Source of the DNA: Acanthosepion esculentum
Lineage: Eukaryota > Mollusca > Cephalopoda > Sepiida > Sepiidae
Length of the DNA stretch: 64,000 nt
Assembly: GCA_964036315.1 (NCBI GenBank)
Contig: OZ038480.1
Coordinates: forward strand, 8,017,203 to 8,081,202
Reading direction: 5' to 3'
The position numbers were made by a program, and so were the translations under genes. The notes under the pieces are model-generated. The model searched no databases and was not told the DNA's origin. It was given only the letters and a program-made list of their open reading frames with translations. Shown one piece after another: positions 10,980 through 22,966 of the stretch. Each line of letters starts with the position of its first letter. Position 1 is the first letter of the stretch.

Positions 10980-11154
10980 TATACATTTTTGTAAAGAATC
11001 CTCTTTTCATTTTCGATTATCGTTTGTTTCGAAAACGGAACATGTTTATAACGATAATGTGTCGCGCGGGAAAATACAGCCCAGTAAGATTTCTTTCGCT
11101 TCACCTATGTTCAAATCATACATCAAAGAAGAATCTTTGAATAACGCGTACTTG
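10980..11154 (+). CDS. candidate orphan exon
   Basis: A 175-base open stretch begins after TTACAG, preceded by a pyrimidine-rich run (TTTGTTTTCCCTAAG), and ends at a consensus donor TTG|GTGAGT. Its translation includes VSRGKIQPSKISFASPMFKS and YIKEESLNNAYL and looks protein-like. I do not recognise a family. Codon use is unlike the flanking AT-rich DNA. It could equally be a transposon remnant or chance. Confidence 0.25.
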
Positions 11155-11499
11155 GTGAGTGCAGAGCACAGTGCAACAAGGTGAAAGTTATTTAAAGAGC
11201 CATGAATTAATGTAAATTACCGTCAGGACATCAACACTTCAAATTTAGCATATTACTTTTTTTCTTTTTTGACTCAAAGTTTATTTCGTAGCCTTTTCTT
11301 AAATTCCTGGTCACATGCAGTCTCCTTTGCTTGGTTTTATATGTACAGCATACAAACTGAGTGCACTAAATGACCGAAATATTATGTCCAGATTTATAAT
11401 ATTTCTGCAGTAGTGAAGCGACGATAAAATGGCGGAGCTAGTAAACAACAGTAAAAACAGACACACTGTTGACGTATATATGTACGTATGTTGCGGCAT

Positions 11500-11763
11500 T
11501 CACCCTGGATCGGTTAAGCCGGCTCCTTCCAAAGAATTCACCGCGTCCGGAACGAAGGCCGTCCAAGCACGGCGATCCGTCGCCAATGCTGAAACGAGCG
11601 ACAGCCATTCCCGATTCCAACGGCGGTGAAATCTTAAAACGGAGTCACAAGGGAGTTTGAACTTCACACGCGGTCCCCAACACCGCGTGCTATTCCAGTG
11701 GAGGGAGGAATATGCTCTTACTTGCCGCAGAATTTCCACAGACACAGAGGCAGGAGTAACCAA
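11500..11763 (-). pseudogene. possible LINE ORF2 C-terminus, GC-rich
   Basis: The minus strand is open for 87 codons and ends VSALATDRRAWTAFVPD then GLTDPG and stop, a style typical of the C-terminal end of LINE ORF2 proteins. The region is clearly GC- and CpG-richer than its surroundings. The specific family is not identified. Confidence 0.4.
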
Positions 11764-11929
11764 GAGGCCACCGTATGCCGGTACAGACGGCGAATGGTTT
11801 TGAATTCAGAGTTGACCTTCTCCTAGACCAGTTGCCATCCAAGGCTATAGAATCTAGTCTGTCCTGCTATTTACCCATAGTTGTAAAGAAGGGAGAAGAA
11901 GAGAATTCACACCTTTCCCAAGGGTGTTA

Positions 11930-12020
11930 GCACGTAAGTGAATGTAACGGATTCAACTGGAATTCGAACTCGGCTCTACGATTCCTCAGTCCGTTATCTA
12001 TTACTCCACCGTGCCACATA
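11930..12020 (-). mobile_element. tRNA-derived SINE head
   Basis: The minus strand has a strong B box GAGTTCGAATTCC (11971-11959) and an A-box-like region TGGAGTAATAGATAACGG (12009-11992), followed by AT-rich tail sequence. Confidence 0.6.
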
Positions 12021-12450
12021 TAGCGAGTTCAAATACATCTGGTGCTAAAACAGAATACAAGGTTACCTTACTGTCTTTTTTTATTATTATTATCATTATT
12101 ATGTATGTCATTATAATAGGGCAGGTATCTCTACTTTTTTCGCTAAGACTTTCGATACCTAAGATTTAAAATGAATTAAAAAAACTGAAAACGCATTTTT
12201 GAAGATTTCTTTTAACATTAATTGAAAGATAAATGATTAAATTGACTATTTCCAGTTGCTAAAATACTCTGGAGTATATCAAATAAAAATTATATAAACT
12301 GGAAAGACAGATATTTGCTCGATTTAAAAAAAATCTGGCTGCCATTTCTTACATTTTAAATCAGTTTTAAAAATCTCACACAAATAAAATATATACTTGT
12401 GACACGTTTTTTGAGGAAAAGTAGCAAATTCAAAGTTAAATCTGATTTGT

Positions 12451-12715
12451 AACAAATATTACTTACTTATAGCTTAAAAATAGTAGACAACCATTACTTA
12501 ACGGCGTTTCCTGTTTTTCTTATTGACGTCATCGATCAGTTCCAACATGCAGACAGCTAGTACGGATGACCAGAATTAACATAAATTTACGAAACCTAAC
12601 TGAACGCATTTTTTTTGTTTTAATCTAAACAAATATTACTTACTTATAACTTAAAAATAGTAGACAATCATTTCTTAACGAAGCTTTCTGTTTTTCTTAT
12701 GCTTTAATGACGTCA
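12451..12715. repeat. two direct repeats with TGACGTCA
   Basis: An 80-base block recurs once about 180 bases downstream (near 12451-12530 and 12630-12712). Each copy ends close to TGACGTCAT, the perfect CRE-type palindrome with its flank. The flanking 12.0-13.4 kb is AT-rich with no gene seen. Confidence 0.75.
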
Positions 12716-13384
12716 TCCGAGGTGCTGACAGCTATTCAGGTATTCGTGTGCAAATTTCTATATTAAATAACTCATAAAAAAGAAAATGGTAAGTTAAAAA
12801 AATTATTAGATGTACGCAATTATTCAGGGACGCATTTGTCTATGGACACAAATGTCCAGGGATGCAATTGTCCGGGACGCAAATGTGCGTCTACCTGTTT
12901 TGTGGGGATATATTAATATGGCACCATCAATGTATCCAAAATATGTTGACGTAAAGTCAAATATTTTAGAACGAACCTCATTCAAGAGAGAAGAACTGAG
13001 AAGCTAAAACTGCACTTAAAGGAGATCCCATTGCTATCCCGAAATTTTGCTTAAAAAATCATTGTTATAAATGAAATAAAATTAATTTGTGATGAGTCGG
13101 CAAATTTTTATGAGTTTATCTATTAGAAAGGAGAGGTTTATTTATTTGTTGTACTAGATTAAAAAAAACTCAAGCATTTGTTGACAAGAACGCTGGTATA
13201 AATAGATGTAACATTTAAACTAGCCATGAGTTTATCTCTCATTTAGCTTTTCAATCAGGTTGCCTGAAACTTTAATATGTTATGGGCTGATTGTTCGGGG
13301 AGTGATGTTAATTTGTTTACTATGTTTTCACTAATCTAGCAGACACGGAAAGGAAACTACAAAATGTCCTATAGATGTTAGTGA

Positions 13385-14090
13385 AGGAAAGCGAGAAGAA
13401 AGGACTAAGTATAAACTACAAGAAGAAAGAATGCATGGTCATCAGCAAAAGGATGAGTGCAAATTAAAAATTGGGGATAATAATATCAAACAAGTACAAA
13501 AATTGAAATATCTGGGAAGTGTACTAACAAAGGACAGAAAGTGAGACACTGAAATTCGAAGACGTACTGGGATAGTGAAAGATGTTTTCCAAAAGCTAAG
13601 CAAAGTATTAACAGACAGAAAAAATTCGTTAGAAAAAAAACGTATTGAACTGTTACGTGATAACTATCGTCCTGTATGGCAGCGAATCCTGGACAATCTC
13701 CTGAAAGATGAAGAAGAGACTTGAGGAAACAGAAATGGGATTCTATCGAAGGATGATGAGGATACCATCGACCGAACATGTGAGCAACGACAAAGTTTTA
13801 GAGAAAAATGGAAACTTACACTTAACATCAGGAAGAGACTGTTGAAATTTCGGGGGGATGTAATAAGGAAGGAGGGCTGGGAAAATCTGATACTCACAGG
13901 GCTGACAGAAAGAAAGAAGGACAGAGGAAATTAGCGCGTAACATACATGCTGGACTTGAGTAAATGGATGGCAGAACAGGGTTTGGAAAAAAATAACAAA
14001 AAGACAAAACTTTTTAAGAGCTAAAAGAACAGGAAGATGTGAAGGACCATGATCGCATACGCCCTGAAGGAACACAGTACATAAAAGAAG
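13385..14090 (+). pseudogene. RTE-like LINE reverse transcriptase C-terminal relic
   Basis: Encodes VKESEKKGLSINYKKKECMV, then QKLKYLGSVLTKDRK, RRRTGIVKDVFQKLSKVL and, in shifted frames, FRGDVIRKEGWENLILTG and LSKWMAEQG. This is the segment after the FADD box of a LINE family seen across many animals. Internal stops and at least three frameshifts are present. A related, more decayed copy lies at 42670-43070. Confidence 0.9.
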
Positions 14091-14345
14091 ATAGGGAGCA
14101 CTTCCAATTCCAGATGATAGATCGCATGGGAATAACTGCTTTGTACGTTTTAAGTAGACTATAATGTTTGGGTATTAATTTAGACGATGACGTGTCTTCA
14201 TTACTAACACCATTTATCAAGAGGTTTGTTAAGTCTTTTGTATTTCTAATTATTTTGGGTTCATCGATTTTCTCATAAATGCTAGTATCAAATAGTAGGA
14301 ATTTTCTCATTGTGTGTATTCCTATTCAGGATAACAATTGAAGTT
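14090..14345 (-). pseudogene. Penelope-like reverse transcriptase N-terminal fragment
   Basis: The minus strand encodes KDLTNLLINGVSNEDTSSSK then LIPKHYSLLKTYKAVIPMRS and IIWNWKCSLSS. This resembles the GLPKIHK..PLRPI..SP block near the start of Penelope-like RTs, with the His-Lys part altered. It abuts the RTE relic and is incomplete. Confidence 0.5.
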
Positions 14346-14589
14346 CCTTTTATCCGAGGAAGTGATTGCAATTTTCTTATTTTTGGCTATTTTTCCAATT
14401 TTGTTATTCAATTACCTAATATTGTTCTGATATATAAAAAAATTATATATCACATACTTCCATAAAAGCTATTGAAAATACGGTTACAGAAAGGCAATAA
14501 GTAAACATTTGTCTTATATCATATCTCCCATAAAAGCTATTTTATAATTCGTCATCACAAAGACACAAACAAAATTGAAGAATGGAACG

Positions 14590-14960
14590 AGACAAAGGGA
14601 AGCTATTTCACCTAAACTATTTGTAGTGTACACCTTGAATACTTATTGTAAAAAAAAGGACTTTGAAGGAATGGAATTACATGTAGACGGAGAATATCCG
14701 AATCATTTCTGATTTGCCAACGGCATTTAACTGCAATCAGAATCTTAAATTACAAGAAACACAAAATGGAATATCTTAATCTAGGTTTTAAAATAAATAG
14801 GAATAAAACAAAAACTAATATTCAGCTATAAAATACCGAAAACGACCATAAGAATAAAGGATAAAAACCTGGAGAAGTTCCAGGAATACAACTGCTTGGT
14901 ATAAGGGATAACATTAAAGTAAAACTACAAACATGAAATAAGACAGCGTGTAAGGATAGA
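14590..14960 (+). pseudogene. LINE reverse transcriptase fragment
   Basis: Encodes SPKLFVVYTLNTYCKKKDFE then GMELHVDGEYPNHF, a stop and FANGI, matching the GISPKLF...DGE.L..LRFADDI segment of LINE RTs. The catalytic FADD is damaged. Further pieces include IRIKDKNLEKFQEYNCLV. Confidence 0.6.
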
Positions 14961-15109
14961 TTAGAAATTGTTTAATAAAAATGTCGATATAATTTGAATT
15001 TTGTTATTTATTAGTAGAATTATGAGTAGAATTATGAGTAGAATGCCTAAAAATGAAGTAAGTTATTATTTTCCGTTTCAATAGTAAGTTTAATAGATGG
15101 TTCAGCCAG

Positions 15110-15370
15110 GTTCAATCTGATAAAATTTTATATCAATTTTTTTCGGTAAATTGTTGAGACATCATCGATGTATCTGAGCTTTTGGAATGATGTATTCAAA
15201 CGGGTCTGATTCTAAAAATTCTCGAAACAAGCAAGAAAACATCCACTAAATCGACTCTACCCATACGGAATCCAAATTTCCGTTTATAATAACAGTTCCT
15301 GAATTTGAATTAATATAGACTAGTGCATCGTCTGCATATACAGATAATGGGATCAATGGTTATTTAAATT
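15110..15370 (-). pseudogene. reverse transcriptase YADD-region fragment
   Basis: The minus strand reads PLIPLSVYADDALVYINSNS, a clear RT motif C (YADD) context, then decays through NLPKKIDIKFYQ. The family is probably Penelope-like or a LINE; it cannot be settled from 80 codons. Confidence 0.5.
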
Positions 15371-15394
15371 CTTTTAAATGATTTAAAAAAAAAT

Positions 15395-16290
15395 AAAGTA
15401 AGGTATTTATTAATGGGGATATTAGTATCTAGAGAATTACTATCTAAACTAGTTATTAATTTGTTTGTCATGTCAGTATCTGTGGTTTTATTTAGTTAGT
15501 ACCCAGAATTCTTTAGATGTGCTGAACTGACAGAGTACACCGTCCTGGGTATGACGATAAACTACATCACCGTCCCGGCTAAGACGATAAGCTACGTCCA
15601 ACAGTAAGGCCTCTGATCAGGAGGTTTTGAGGAACGTTTATCAGCCTCTTAATTGCTGGTGTTCCCAGTTTTATCCTTACCCGGGGTGGTAGCACCTGTT
15701 AGGGTCCCAGCTATGGGCAAATAGTTAACACACAAACTTGTGTAAAAATAGGTTTTAATACCAGAAATACTTTGTAAAAATTATTACCAGCAAACATTTT
15801 GAAAAAAATTATTACCAGCAATACATTATTATCAGCAATACATTTCTGAAAAAATACTAGCAATAAAAATGTTGTCGGCATTAAATAACTCACGGAGGTT
15901 GATATTGTTATATATGTTCACCGTAGTCTGAATGTAGAAACCAACGTAAGTAATTTGTTCAATGAAACAACACCAATATCGAGTAGCAGCTGTTCAATAA
16001 TTCTTAAGGTCTTCCATATCAGAGGTTGGCAGTGAATATTCGGAGAGAGTAGGCAAGCGTAGTTCTTCAGGTCTTTCATCTGACTGGTTAGCAGTGGATA
16101 TTCCGCCAAAACAAAATGGCCGCTTTTATACACATCGGATTGAATATTCCAAGTCTTCTGATTGGTTAACCTTCTATTGATGGACTATAAAATGAGTCAG
16201 CTCATTTTGGTTTGCTCACTAGTATACACCATGTACACATAAAACTGTAACAGATATGCCTACAACAAGCTAAACCAAACCAAACTGGCA
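15395..16290 (-). mobile_element. family E interspersed repeat
   Basis: Inverse copy of the repeat at 24240-24850 and 39600-40620. Shared blocks include CCTGGGTATGACGATAAAC, CTGATCAGGAGGTTTTGAG, the GGTGCTACC/GGTAGCACC block, internal units near AAAATTATTACCAGCA, and a terminal AGGTTGATAT block. About 350 bases (15905-16250) have no counterpart in the other copies and may be an insertion. Confidence 0.8.
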
Positions 16291-16739
16291 GAGTACCAAA
16301 TAGCGGAATTAGTGGAATTTTGTGCTAGCTTGAGCTATTTTATAAGTAGTAGCGCCACTCCCAAAATAGCAGAGAATTTGGTCGCATTTGAAATTAAATT
16401 AACCAAAATTTAACCAAGCAAAGTTACCATGGCAACAATTTTCCTTATATTTGTCAGTTGCTCTGATGCTGCCCTTACTTAAAGAAACATTAGCAACAGA
16501 ATAAAACGTTTAAACGTCGAATTGGTTTTCCTGTATTCCATGTTACATAGTTTGGCAAATTGGAACTAATTTTTCTTGGTGTACATAAATTCTTTGAATG
16601 AATATAAACGGCATCGATACAATGCAACGGAGAGGTCACCAGTCATCGACATGTTTAGGGAACACATCCCGCCTCATCACAGAACAGGTAGAATTCTACA
16701 CAGCCCTTTGTTGATAAGTGGCATTTCTGGCCTTATGAG

Positions 16740-16830
16740 ATTAGTGCCACAGCCGAACAGTACCATTATTCGGAACCGGGTCTCATAGCAGTACGCCACA
16801 CATTACCAGTCCACTATGTTCCAATTAGCA
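16740..16830 (-). mobile_element. possible tRNA-like SINE head
   Basis: The minus strand has TAGTGGACTGGTAATG as an A-box-like segment and GACCCGGTTCC as a B-box-like segment. Weak. The rest of 16290-17148 shows nothing recognisable. Confidence 0.3.
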
Positions 16831-17148
16831 ACGTTACGAACCTAAGCTGAGGCACTGTTTCTGGTGCCATGGTGTCAAAAGGACCAGTCTTCTCACATGG
16901 AAGCTAAAGAAGACATAATCTACCTATGAAACATGGTGATCTTCTTCAGAAAGATTCGTTGAAACAACTATAATCAAAATGGCGAAACTGAAAAAAGTAG
17001 ATACGGTGGGGTAGGAGTAAATAAGGAGTTACGACTTGTTTGTTTTTTTTAGTAAAAAAATTATCTTTATTTTTAAAAGAATGTGTTGCGTCATTTTAAA
17101 AGCTATACTGAAATTCTGTTGTACAATTTTTTTGATTAAATATATGTA

Positions 17149-17946
17149 TCTCTATCTATAAAAGGCAGGGTGTGTGTGTGTGTGTGTGTAACGAATGCAC
17201 GGGCGCAATTTTCGACGGATTTGCACCAAAATTTACATGCACATGCTCCAAGTTAGAGTGAAGGCCAAGACTGACTTTGCATTTCCCAACTCCCATCGAT
17301 AGTGGAAATAATCGATTTTTTCATGCTTCTACGACAGTTTTCATGTAGTTTGCGGCCATTTTCTACTGGCCAGAGTGAGAGCCTATAGCCGGCTGCCACG
17401 AATAGGCAGGAAGATTCTATTGGCCAACGTGATAGCCAACAGCTGACTGACACGAATGTTAACTAGCATGCTAGCATGCAAAAAAAAAAAAATTGATATC
17501 GTCACAAGTGGGAAAAATTTAAATCTGCATGGCACTTTACTCCAATTGGCTCATTCGCTTGCTTAAACTCAACGTTGATTCTGATTCCGCAGAACTGGGT
17601 TGATTCTGATTCCGCAGAACCGGGTTGGGTGTAAAAAAGTATTTGTTGTTAACATTCTTTTTTCATTCGGTTTTTCCAGTTACGAGTCCTTTTTTAAAGC
17701 TGATCGTTTTGTGTTCATTTTGTTTAGTTCTTTTTTCGTAACAGATTTAATGTTTAGTATAGAGCTTAGAAAAAATTCGCAGTGTGAGATAGGCAAGAAG
17801 TAAGGCATGTAGCAACATCAGCACGGCAAAGAGCACTCCTTTAAAGGCAAGGAAGGGCAAAAATATTTTATGTCAAGTGATAGCGATTTCTGTATGAGTC
17901 GTACGATTTTTGAATCAAGCACGGGCAACGCCGGGCCATGCTGCTA

Positions 17947-17947
<1 letters not shown>
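17149..17947 (+). mobile_element. non-autonomous Helitron
   Basis: A 799-bp element starting TCTCTATCTATAAAAGG just after an A and ending CTAG just before a T, the expected A|T insertion. Close to the 3' end is the Helitron-like CGGGCAACGCCGGG hairpin region (17923-17936). A (GT)n run lies 20 bases inside the 5' end. It encodes no RepHel protein. A short inner direct repeat, TTGATTCTGATTCCGCAGAA, lies near 17575-17620. A (TA)n array follows the 3' end directly. Confidence 0.85.

Positions 17948-17996
<49 letters not shown>
17948..17996. repeat. (TA)n microsatellite
   Basis: TA array between the Helitron and a LINE relic. Confidence 0.95.
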
Positions 17997-17998
<2 letters not shown>

Positions 17999-18935
17999 TT
18001 ATAGATGATGCCGCTCTATTAGCACACAGTCTAGAAGACACTCAAACAATCCTTGATAAATTCTCTGAAACAGCGAAAACATTTGGACTCAATATCAACA
18101 TAAAGAAGACTGAGCTAATGTAGCAGCCAGTACCAGGCAATCCATCTCTCACAAATCCTTCCGTTTTCATTGATGGTTTGGCATTAAAAACTGTTGAGGC
18201 ATTCACATATCTTGGATCAACAATCTCTTCTGATGGAAAAATGGACAGAGAAATCCAATCCAGAATAGCCAAAGCCAGAACACTATTCGGTAATGTTAAA
18301 CATAGGTTATGGAACACTAAAGACGTGTCCCTGAGAGCAAAGATCGACATATACAAATCAGTCGTTCTCTAGGCCCTTATCAATGGTGCTGAAACTTGGA
18401 TTTTATATTGCAAGCACATAATGATGCCTTTCACATGCGCTGTCTTCGTGCCATATGTTATATTAAATAGGATGGCAGAGTCAAGAATAGTGTAATACTG
18501 AAGAAATGTAACAACATCACAGGCACTGAAACCATTCTAGCAAACATACAACTTAGGTGTGCTGGTCATGTTGTGACAATAGATGAGCATAGGCTTCCAA
18601 AAAAGGTGCCGTATGGACAACTGCCAAACTCCAGGCGTTCAGTTGGAAGTCCAATCTTACGTTACACAGACAAATTGAAAGACAACTTGAAACATTTCAA
18701 ATTTGATCTGAAAACCTAGGAAGCCCAAGCATCAAACTGAAAGGAGTGGCGTAAGGCATCATTAAGTTAAAGGATTTTGAAGACCGTAGACTGAAGCACT
18801 GTGATCGGCTTCGTCAAGCTCTGAAGCAGAGACACCATCAAAATCCTGCTTCAAGAAATTTCATCGGTCAGCGTGGTTTTGTCGACAGCAGCAAGAAAGG
18901 GCTAGTATCGCACAAATGTCTTTCCCTTACCTGAT
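17997..18935 (+). pseudogene. cephalopod-type LINE reverse transcriptase relic
   Basis: Begins IDDAALLAHSLEDTQTILDK (RT motif C, ADD), then FGLNINIKKTELM, stop, FTYLGSTISSDGKMDREIQS, NVKHRLWNTKDVSLRAKIDI and YKSVVL, stop, ALINGAETWILY. It runs on through KLKDNLKHFKF and a C-terminal Cys/His-like stretch near 18860-18930. The order is that of endonuclease/RT LINE proteins very abundant in octopus genomes. At least four stops and small deletions make it dead. The 5' half is missing, as is usual for LINE truncation. Confidence 0.92.
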
Positions 18936-19029
18936 TTTCTCCACAACATCCCTTGATAACATTCATAAGTGTAAAACGAAAGGCACCATCAAATGCAGAC
19001 CCTCATTTAACGTTCACGATAGGAGAGTC

Positions 19030-19033
19030 AACT

Positions 19034-19083
<50 letters not shown>

Positions 19084-19086
19084 TGT

Positions 19087-19126
<40 letters not shown>
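19030..19126. repeat. (TACA)n, (TA)n and (GA)n compound microsatellite
   Basis: CATA units, then TA, then GA dinucleotides in direct succession. Confidence 0.93.
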
Positions 19127-19130
<4 letters not shown>

Positions 19131-19190
19131 GAGAGGAGGAAGGGGAAGCGACAAAGTGAGAGAGAGGGTGAGGAAGGAAGACGTTTGGAT

Positions 19191-19285
19191 TAGTTGAGCT
19201 ACTCTTACGTAATTACTTTAGTGGCCAGACAGTAAACAAGAAAATGTCTTGTCACTAAAGTAATTAGATAAGAGTAACTCAACTA
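19191..19285. repeat. short hairpin repeat, MITE-like
   Basis: Arms of about 33 bases, starting TAGTTGAGCTACTCTTACG on the left with its near-complement on the right, around a spacer of about 25 bases. Confidence 0.75.
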
Positions 19286-19289
19286 CATT

Positions 19290-20710
19290 AAACTCCACAA
19301 AATTCTTTTTTTGGCAAACAGTTTTATCAGAACAATGACATGATTATCAAGATAACTCGTGATTGAACAGAGCACAGGGAAATGAGAATTCATGCCTATA
19401 AATGATGCGTCAATGTTAACTGGACACAAGCAAATTCAACTGAATTTCCATTACACGTCGTCGATTTCTCTTTCTATGCCGAAAACCGTTACGGTACCAG
19501 GCATACACATTCCATCCTTTCGTTCGGCGTCCTTTTCTTCACGCCTGTTGCTAGTAGAGGTGTGTGTTTTACTGTGTATGTATGTCGCAGTGTGTATATA
19601 TTTAAATAAACTTCCCTACTTGTACGAACAGACCGTTATTGATGTGTTACCGCATACACCAGATTTAACACCGTTTCCTGTCATGGAGACACTTGAAAGA
19701 TAAATCTGATGCGATGAAACCCAGTTCACTTGTACAATTAAGAACAACAATCAAAGAGAATTGGCAGAGAATTACAAGAGAGAACTTAATTATTATTATA
19801 TCTTGTCGATGGGGGAAGGAGAATTATTTGAACAGTTAAAAATAGTGTCGTTTTAAACATAAATATTTAATGATTTTGTACTTTGGTGAGTTGGGACTAA
19901 TTTCTTTATCTTTAGTATTTTTTTTATTGCAACCTATCCTCCACAATAGTCACAGATGTTCCTCGGGTCAACATGATAATATGATGAACATATTTTGAAT
20001 ATTCGTCTGAATGTACCGAACCTCGTCTAAAATGTTCCAGTAAAATCTCAAATATTTTTTCCAATGTTTATAAAATATTTTCATTATTAGGAATGTGTTT
20101 ATACACCTGGCAGGTGATCTCTATTTTGACCTTATTCCAACCGGAGAAAAACTGTCTTGCAACATTCCCATAACAAAGCTAGTAATGTTCACCTATCAGA
20201 TGAACTGTCAAGAACCGTATCAAACGCAAAATAGATTAGTGTTGTAATATCAGGGCTGGGGTTGTCCAGTCCTCAATTTACAGATTAAGTGATTTCAAAA
20301 GCATCTACGTGGCCTTGTGGGTGATGAATCATTTCCCACTTTTCAACCCCTTCCCTTTAGACGAAACGTCTCCTGCTACTTTATCGCTATTTCCATGGCG
20401 GATGTTTTGATGAGCTCTACGCACCTTCATTTGTTCCACTAGTGCACTCGTCTGCCACACATTGTATCCGTAATCCTCTGTTAGACGCCATATAAATTCT
20501 TCATTGCTTCTATGTTCTTTCCGGTTGACATGAACTCTGCTCTGAAATGTTAATGAAATATCTACAATGAACTAAAATCAATGAATTGTTAAATAAAATT
20601 TGGCAACCAACGAAAAAAGAAAGAAGGAATATTCAGTTTTTAAAAGGATTAAAATAGAATTAGATTTCCATGCAAAAAAAAAAACACACACACACACACA
20701 TTAAATGACA
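19290..20710. other. no gene recognised
   Basis: AT-rich. A 103-codon open frame at 19392-19703 (+) has no recognisable domain and no splice context that I trust. A (CA)n run lies at about 20682-20700. Confidence 0.4.
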
Positions 20711-20719
20711 TTAATTCGA

Positions 20720-21275
20720 TACCACAACCTCATTATGAGAAAAGCATTCGAATTATTCATTTTTCAACTTAATCTGCTTCCTTCCAAAACATGTGGCCCA
20801 ATATTTCTCCATAGAACACATAGTGTTGGATTGGTCACACCTAATTCAACTGAACCGAATTTTAACGCCTCCAAAACTAAACTTGTCTCTAGTAATCATC
20901 TGAGAGTCCCCACCCTTTCTGTCTTCCATCAGCATGACTGATGCTAGCCCCCAGAAGAGTGACTCGTTGTGTCTTTGTAGGGTTAACATTCTCAGCTGAC
21001 AAGAAGTGGAAAGGCTATATTAAATACATTGCAAGGTCTACTGCTTAATTATAAGTTTACCATTCGTCCATGCTTAGAATATTGCTACTACATATGGGCA
21101 AGCGCTCCTGCCATTTATCTAGAGCTCTTTTATAAAAACCCAAAGAAGAATCAGCAATACTACTAGTCCTGATCTGGTCTCTCGGCTTCAGACAATTTCG
21201 CTATGGTAGCTAGACTTTATGAATTTAAGCGCAGTACTAGACTCTGCGACGAGGTCTCATCAATTTACATTTGAG
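20720..21275 (+). pseudogene. Jockey-like LINE reverse transcriptase fragment (family F)
   Basis: Encodes FNASKTKLVSSNHL at about 20860 and, further on, FTIRPCLEYCYYIWASAPA near 21060, the thumb segment of this RT type (normally .L..LIRP.MEYC.HVW). Frameshifts separate the parts. It is followed by an oppositely oriented fragment of the same family. Confidence 0.75.
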
Positions 21276-21284
21276 TTTTTTTTA

Positions 21285-21780
21285 TAAGCATATCATCCCA
21301 AGCAAGGCGTGAGTGTCACTAGCGCGCAAGGGGTTACAGAAAGTGAAATTAAAGGAGTAAAGAGGGGGTGTTTGAGGACAGGATATAGAGAAGGGCGGGG
21401 ATCAGGATCAAGACATCAGAAGATCTCGATTGACATTACATTTGAATATTTGAAGATTATAGCTATCAGGGAAGCAAGTAGGAGGAAGGGAGTTACACTG
21501 TCAGGAAGTGCGAGATAAGAAGCTGTTGGAGAAGAAGAGACAGCTACATTTAACCGTTTCGACAGTGAAAGGGTGGGACGGAAATGCCAACCTAGTAGCA
21601 CGTTTAAATTCATGCAGTTGGGGCACCAGTGAATGTAGCTCGTCAGAGCAGTTGCCATGAAAATACTTGTAGAAAAGATAGAGGGAAGTCTCAGTACTGA
21701 GAGAGTGACTGTAGACGAGATGCCAGATCAGGACCTATCACAATTTGGCTATATATTTTAATACTAGTGAAAAAGGCATT
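21285..21780 (-). pseudogene. Jockey-like LINE 3' fragment (family F)
   Basis: The minus strand carries the C-terminal block seen intact at 55757-55975 (FFSRTSRQWNSLP and YNLQKIKCNVNRHL), here with frameshifts, plus the 3' end with GTAACCCCTTGCGCGCTAG. It shares this with copies at 33.2, 43.8, 46.9 and 55.6 kb. Confidence 0.8.
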
Positions 21781-21889
21781 CAAATTTAGCAGTAGACAAA
21801 ATTAAAATTTACCCAATTCTACTGGTAGCACGTAACTCAGGAGAATCTGTAGGCTATTTTTTGACGAAGAGTTAGTCACTTCTATATAC

Positions 21890-22150
21890 ACATCACTTTT
21901 GTAGATGCGTCATTTTTGTATATACGTCATTTTTGCAGATGCGTCATTTTTATGTACACATAATTTTTGTAGATGCGTCATTTTTGTAGATGCGTCAATT
22001 TTGTAGATGCGTCATTTTGGTAGATGCGTAATTTTATGTACACATCATTTTTGTAGATGCGTCATATTTGTATATACATCATTTTTGTAGATGCGTATTT
22101 TTTATATACACATTATTTTTGTAGATGCGTCATTTTTGTACATGCATCAT
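21890..22150. repeat. tandem repeat with GATGCGTCA units
   Basis: About a dozen degenerate units near 20-22 bases, each of the form ATTTTTGTAGATGCGTC. Seven carry an exact GATGCGTCA; others are TATACGTCA or TACACATCA. Confidence 0.85.
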
Positions 22151-22960
22151 AAAATTCTTCTTTCCTTTATGAATGCCTTTAGCTTTCCTCCTTTTCCTGG
22201 CGATCTTTACAGGTCAGTTTTTAACAACAGCAGATCAAATGTGCAGAGCACTATATGATCCCCCACTTAACATCTGATTATATCGCAAAACTTGAGCACT
22301 GACAGCTGCCACTGCACACAAAATCCATTATGAATACTAGAGAAACTTTACTCCCATTCCAAATTTCTATTTTCAATGTTTTTAGGTTAGAAGAAAAATG
22401 GCAGAAAATGTTTTGTTACCTCAGCAGCGTTTATTTTGTTTTTCTCCTGCGAAAGAGCAAATGTCCGGGAATTCATTCCAAATATCAACATTTGCAGGAT
22501 TCAACAGAAAGAAATCTTATCAGAAAAAAAGCAGTGTAATTCATTCCAGATTTCTTTGTCAAAAAACAAAAGAAAGGAATTCAAATCGCAAAAAATAAAA
22601 AAAGGAAAAAAAGCAAGAAAAATATAAAACAGAAAATATCTTTCTTGTTAATATTATACATTAGTGTGATAAAACACCTGTTACTTGATCAGTTTGTTTG
22701 AGTGTACATAAAATGTTAGCGCGGCTTAAATCAATCTTGAGGACAATTATATATTTTGAATACGAGATAAAGATCTTTAGAATCAATCGCAAAAAGACTC
22801 CTTTCTAGTTAATGAAATACTCGATTCTAATCTTGAGCTGTTTCTAAAATTTGTCAACATTTTTAACCGATTAATTCTCAGCCAGTAAATTAAGATGCTG
22901 TAATTTAAAGGAAAATAGCTTCGAGTGGAATTAAAACTTAACAGCAAAATTAAATATATA
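22151..22960. other. AT-rich spacer, no gene seen
   Basis: A-rich runs near 22560-22630. Overlapping open frames have no domain similarity that I recognise. Confidence 0.4.
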
Positions 22961-22966
22961 GTTATT

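Noticed and set aside
11510..11770. GC-rich block as ribosomal RNA
   Set aside because: No recognisable rRNA core motif. The minus strand reads like the end of a LINE ORF2.
16945..17000. CTGAAGA near 16.95 kb as a ribozyme core
   Set aside because: No GAAA at a usable distance on the same strand.
18500..18540. CTGAAGA...GAAACC resembling a hammerhead
   Set aside because: It lies in coding sequence of the LINE relic (the GTETI region) and shows no stem II or stem I pairing.
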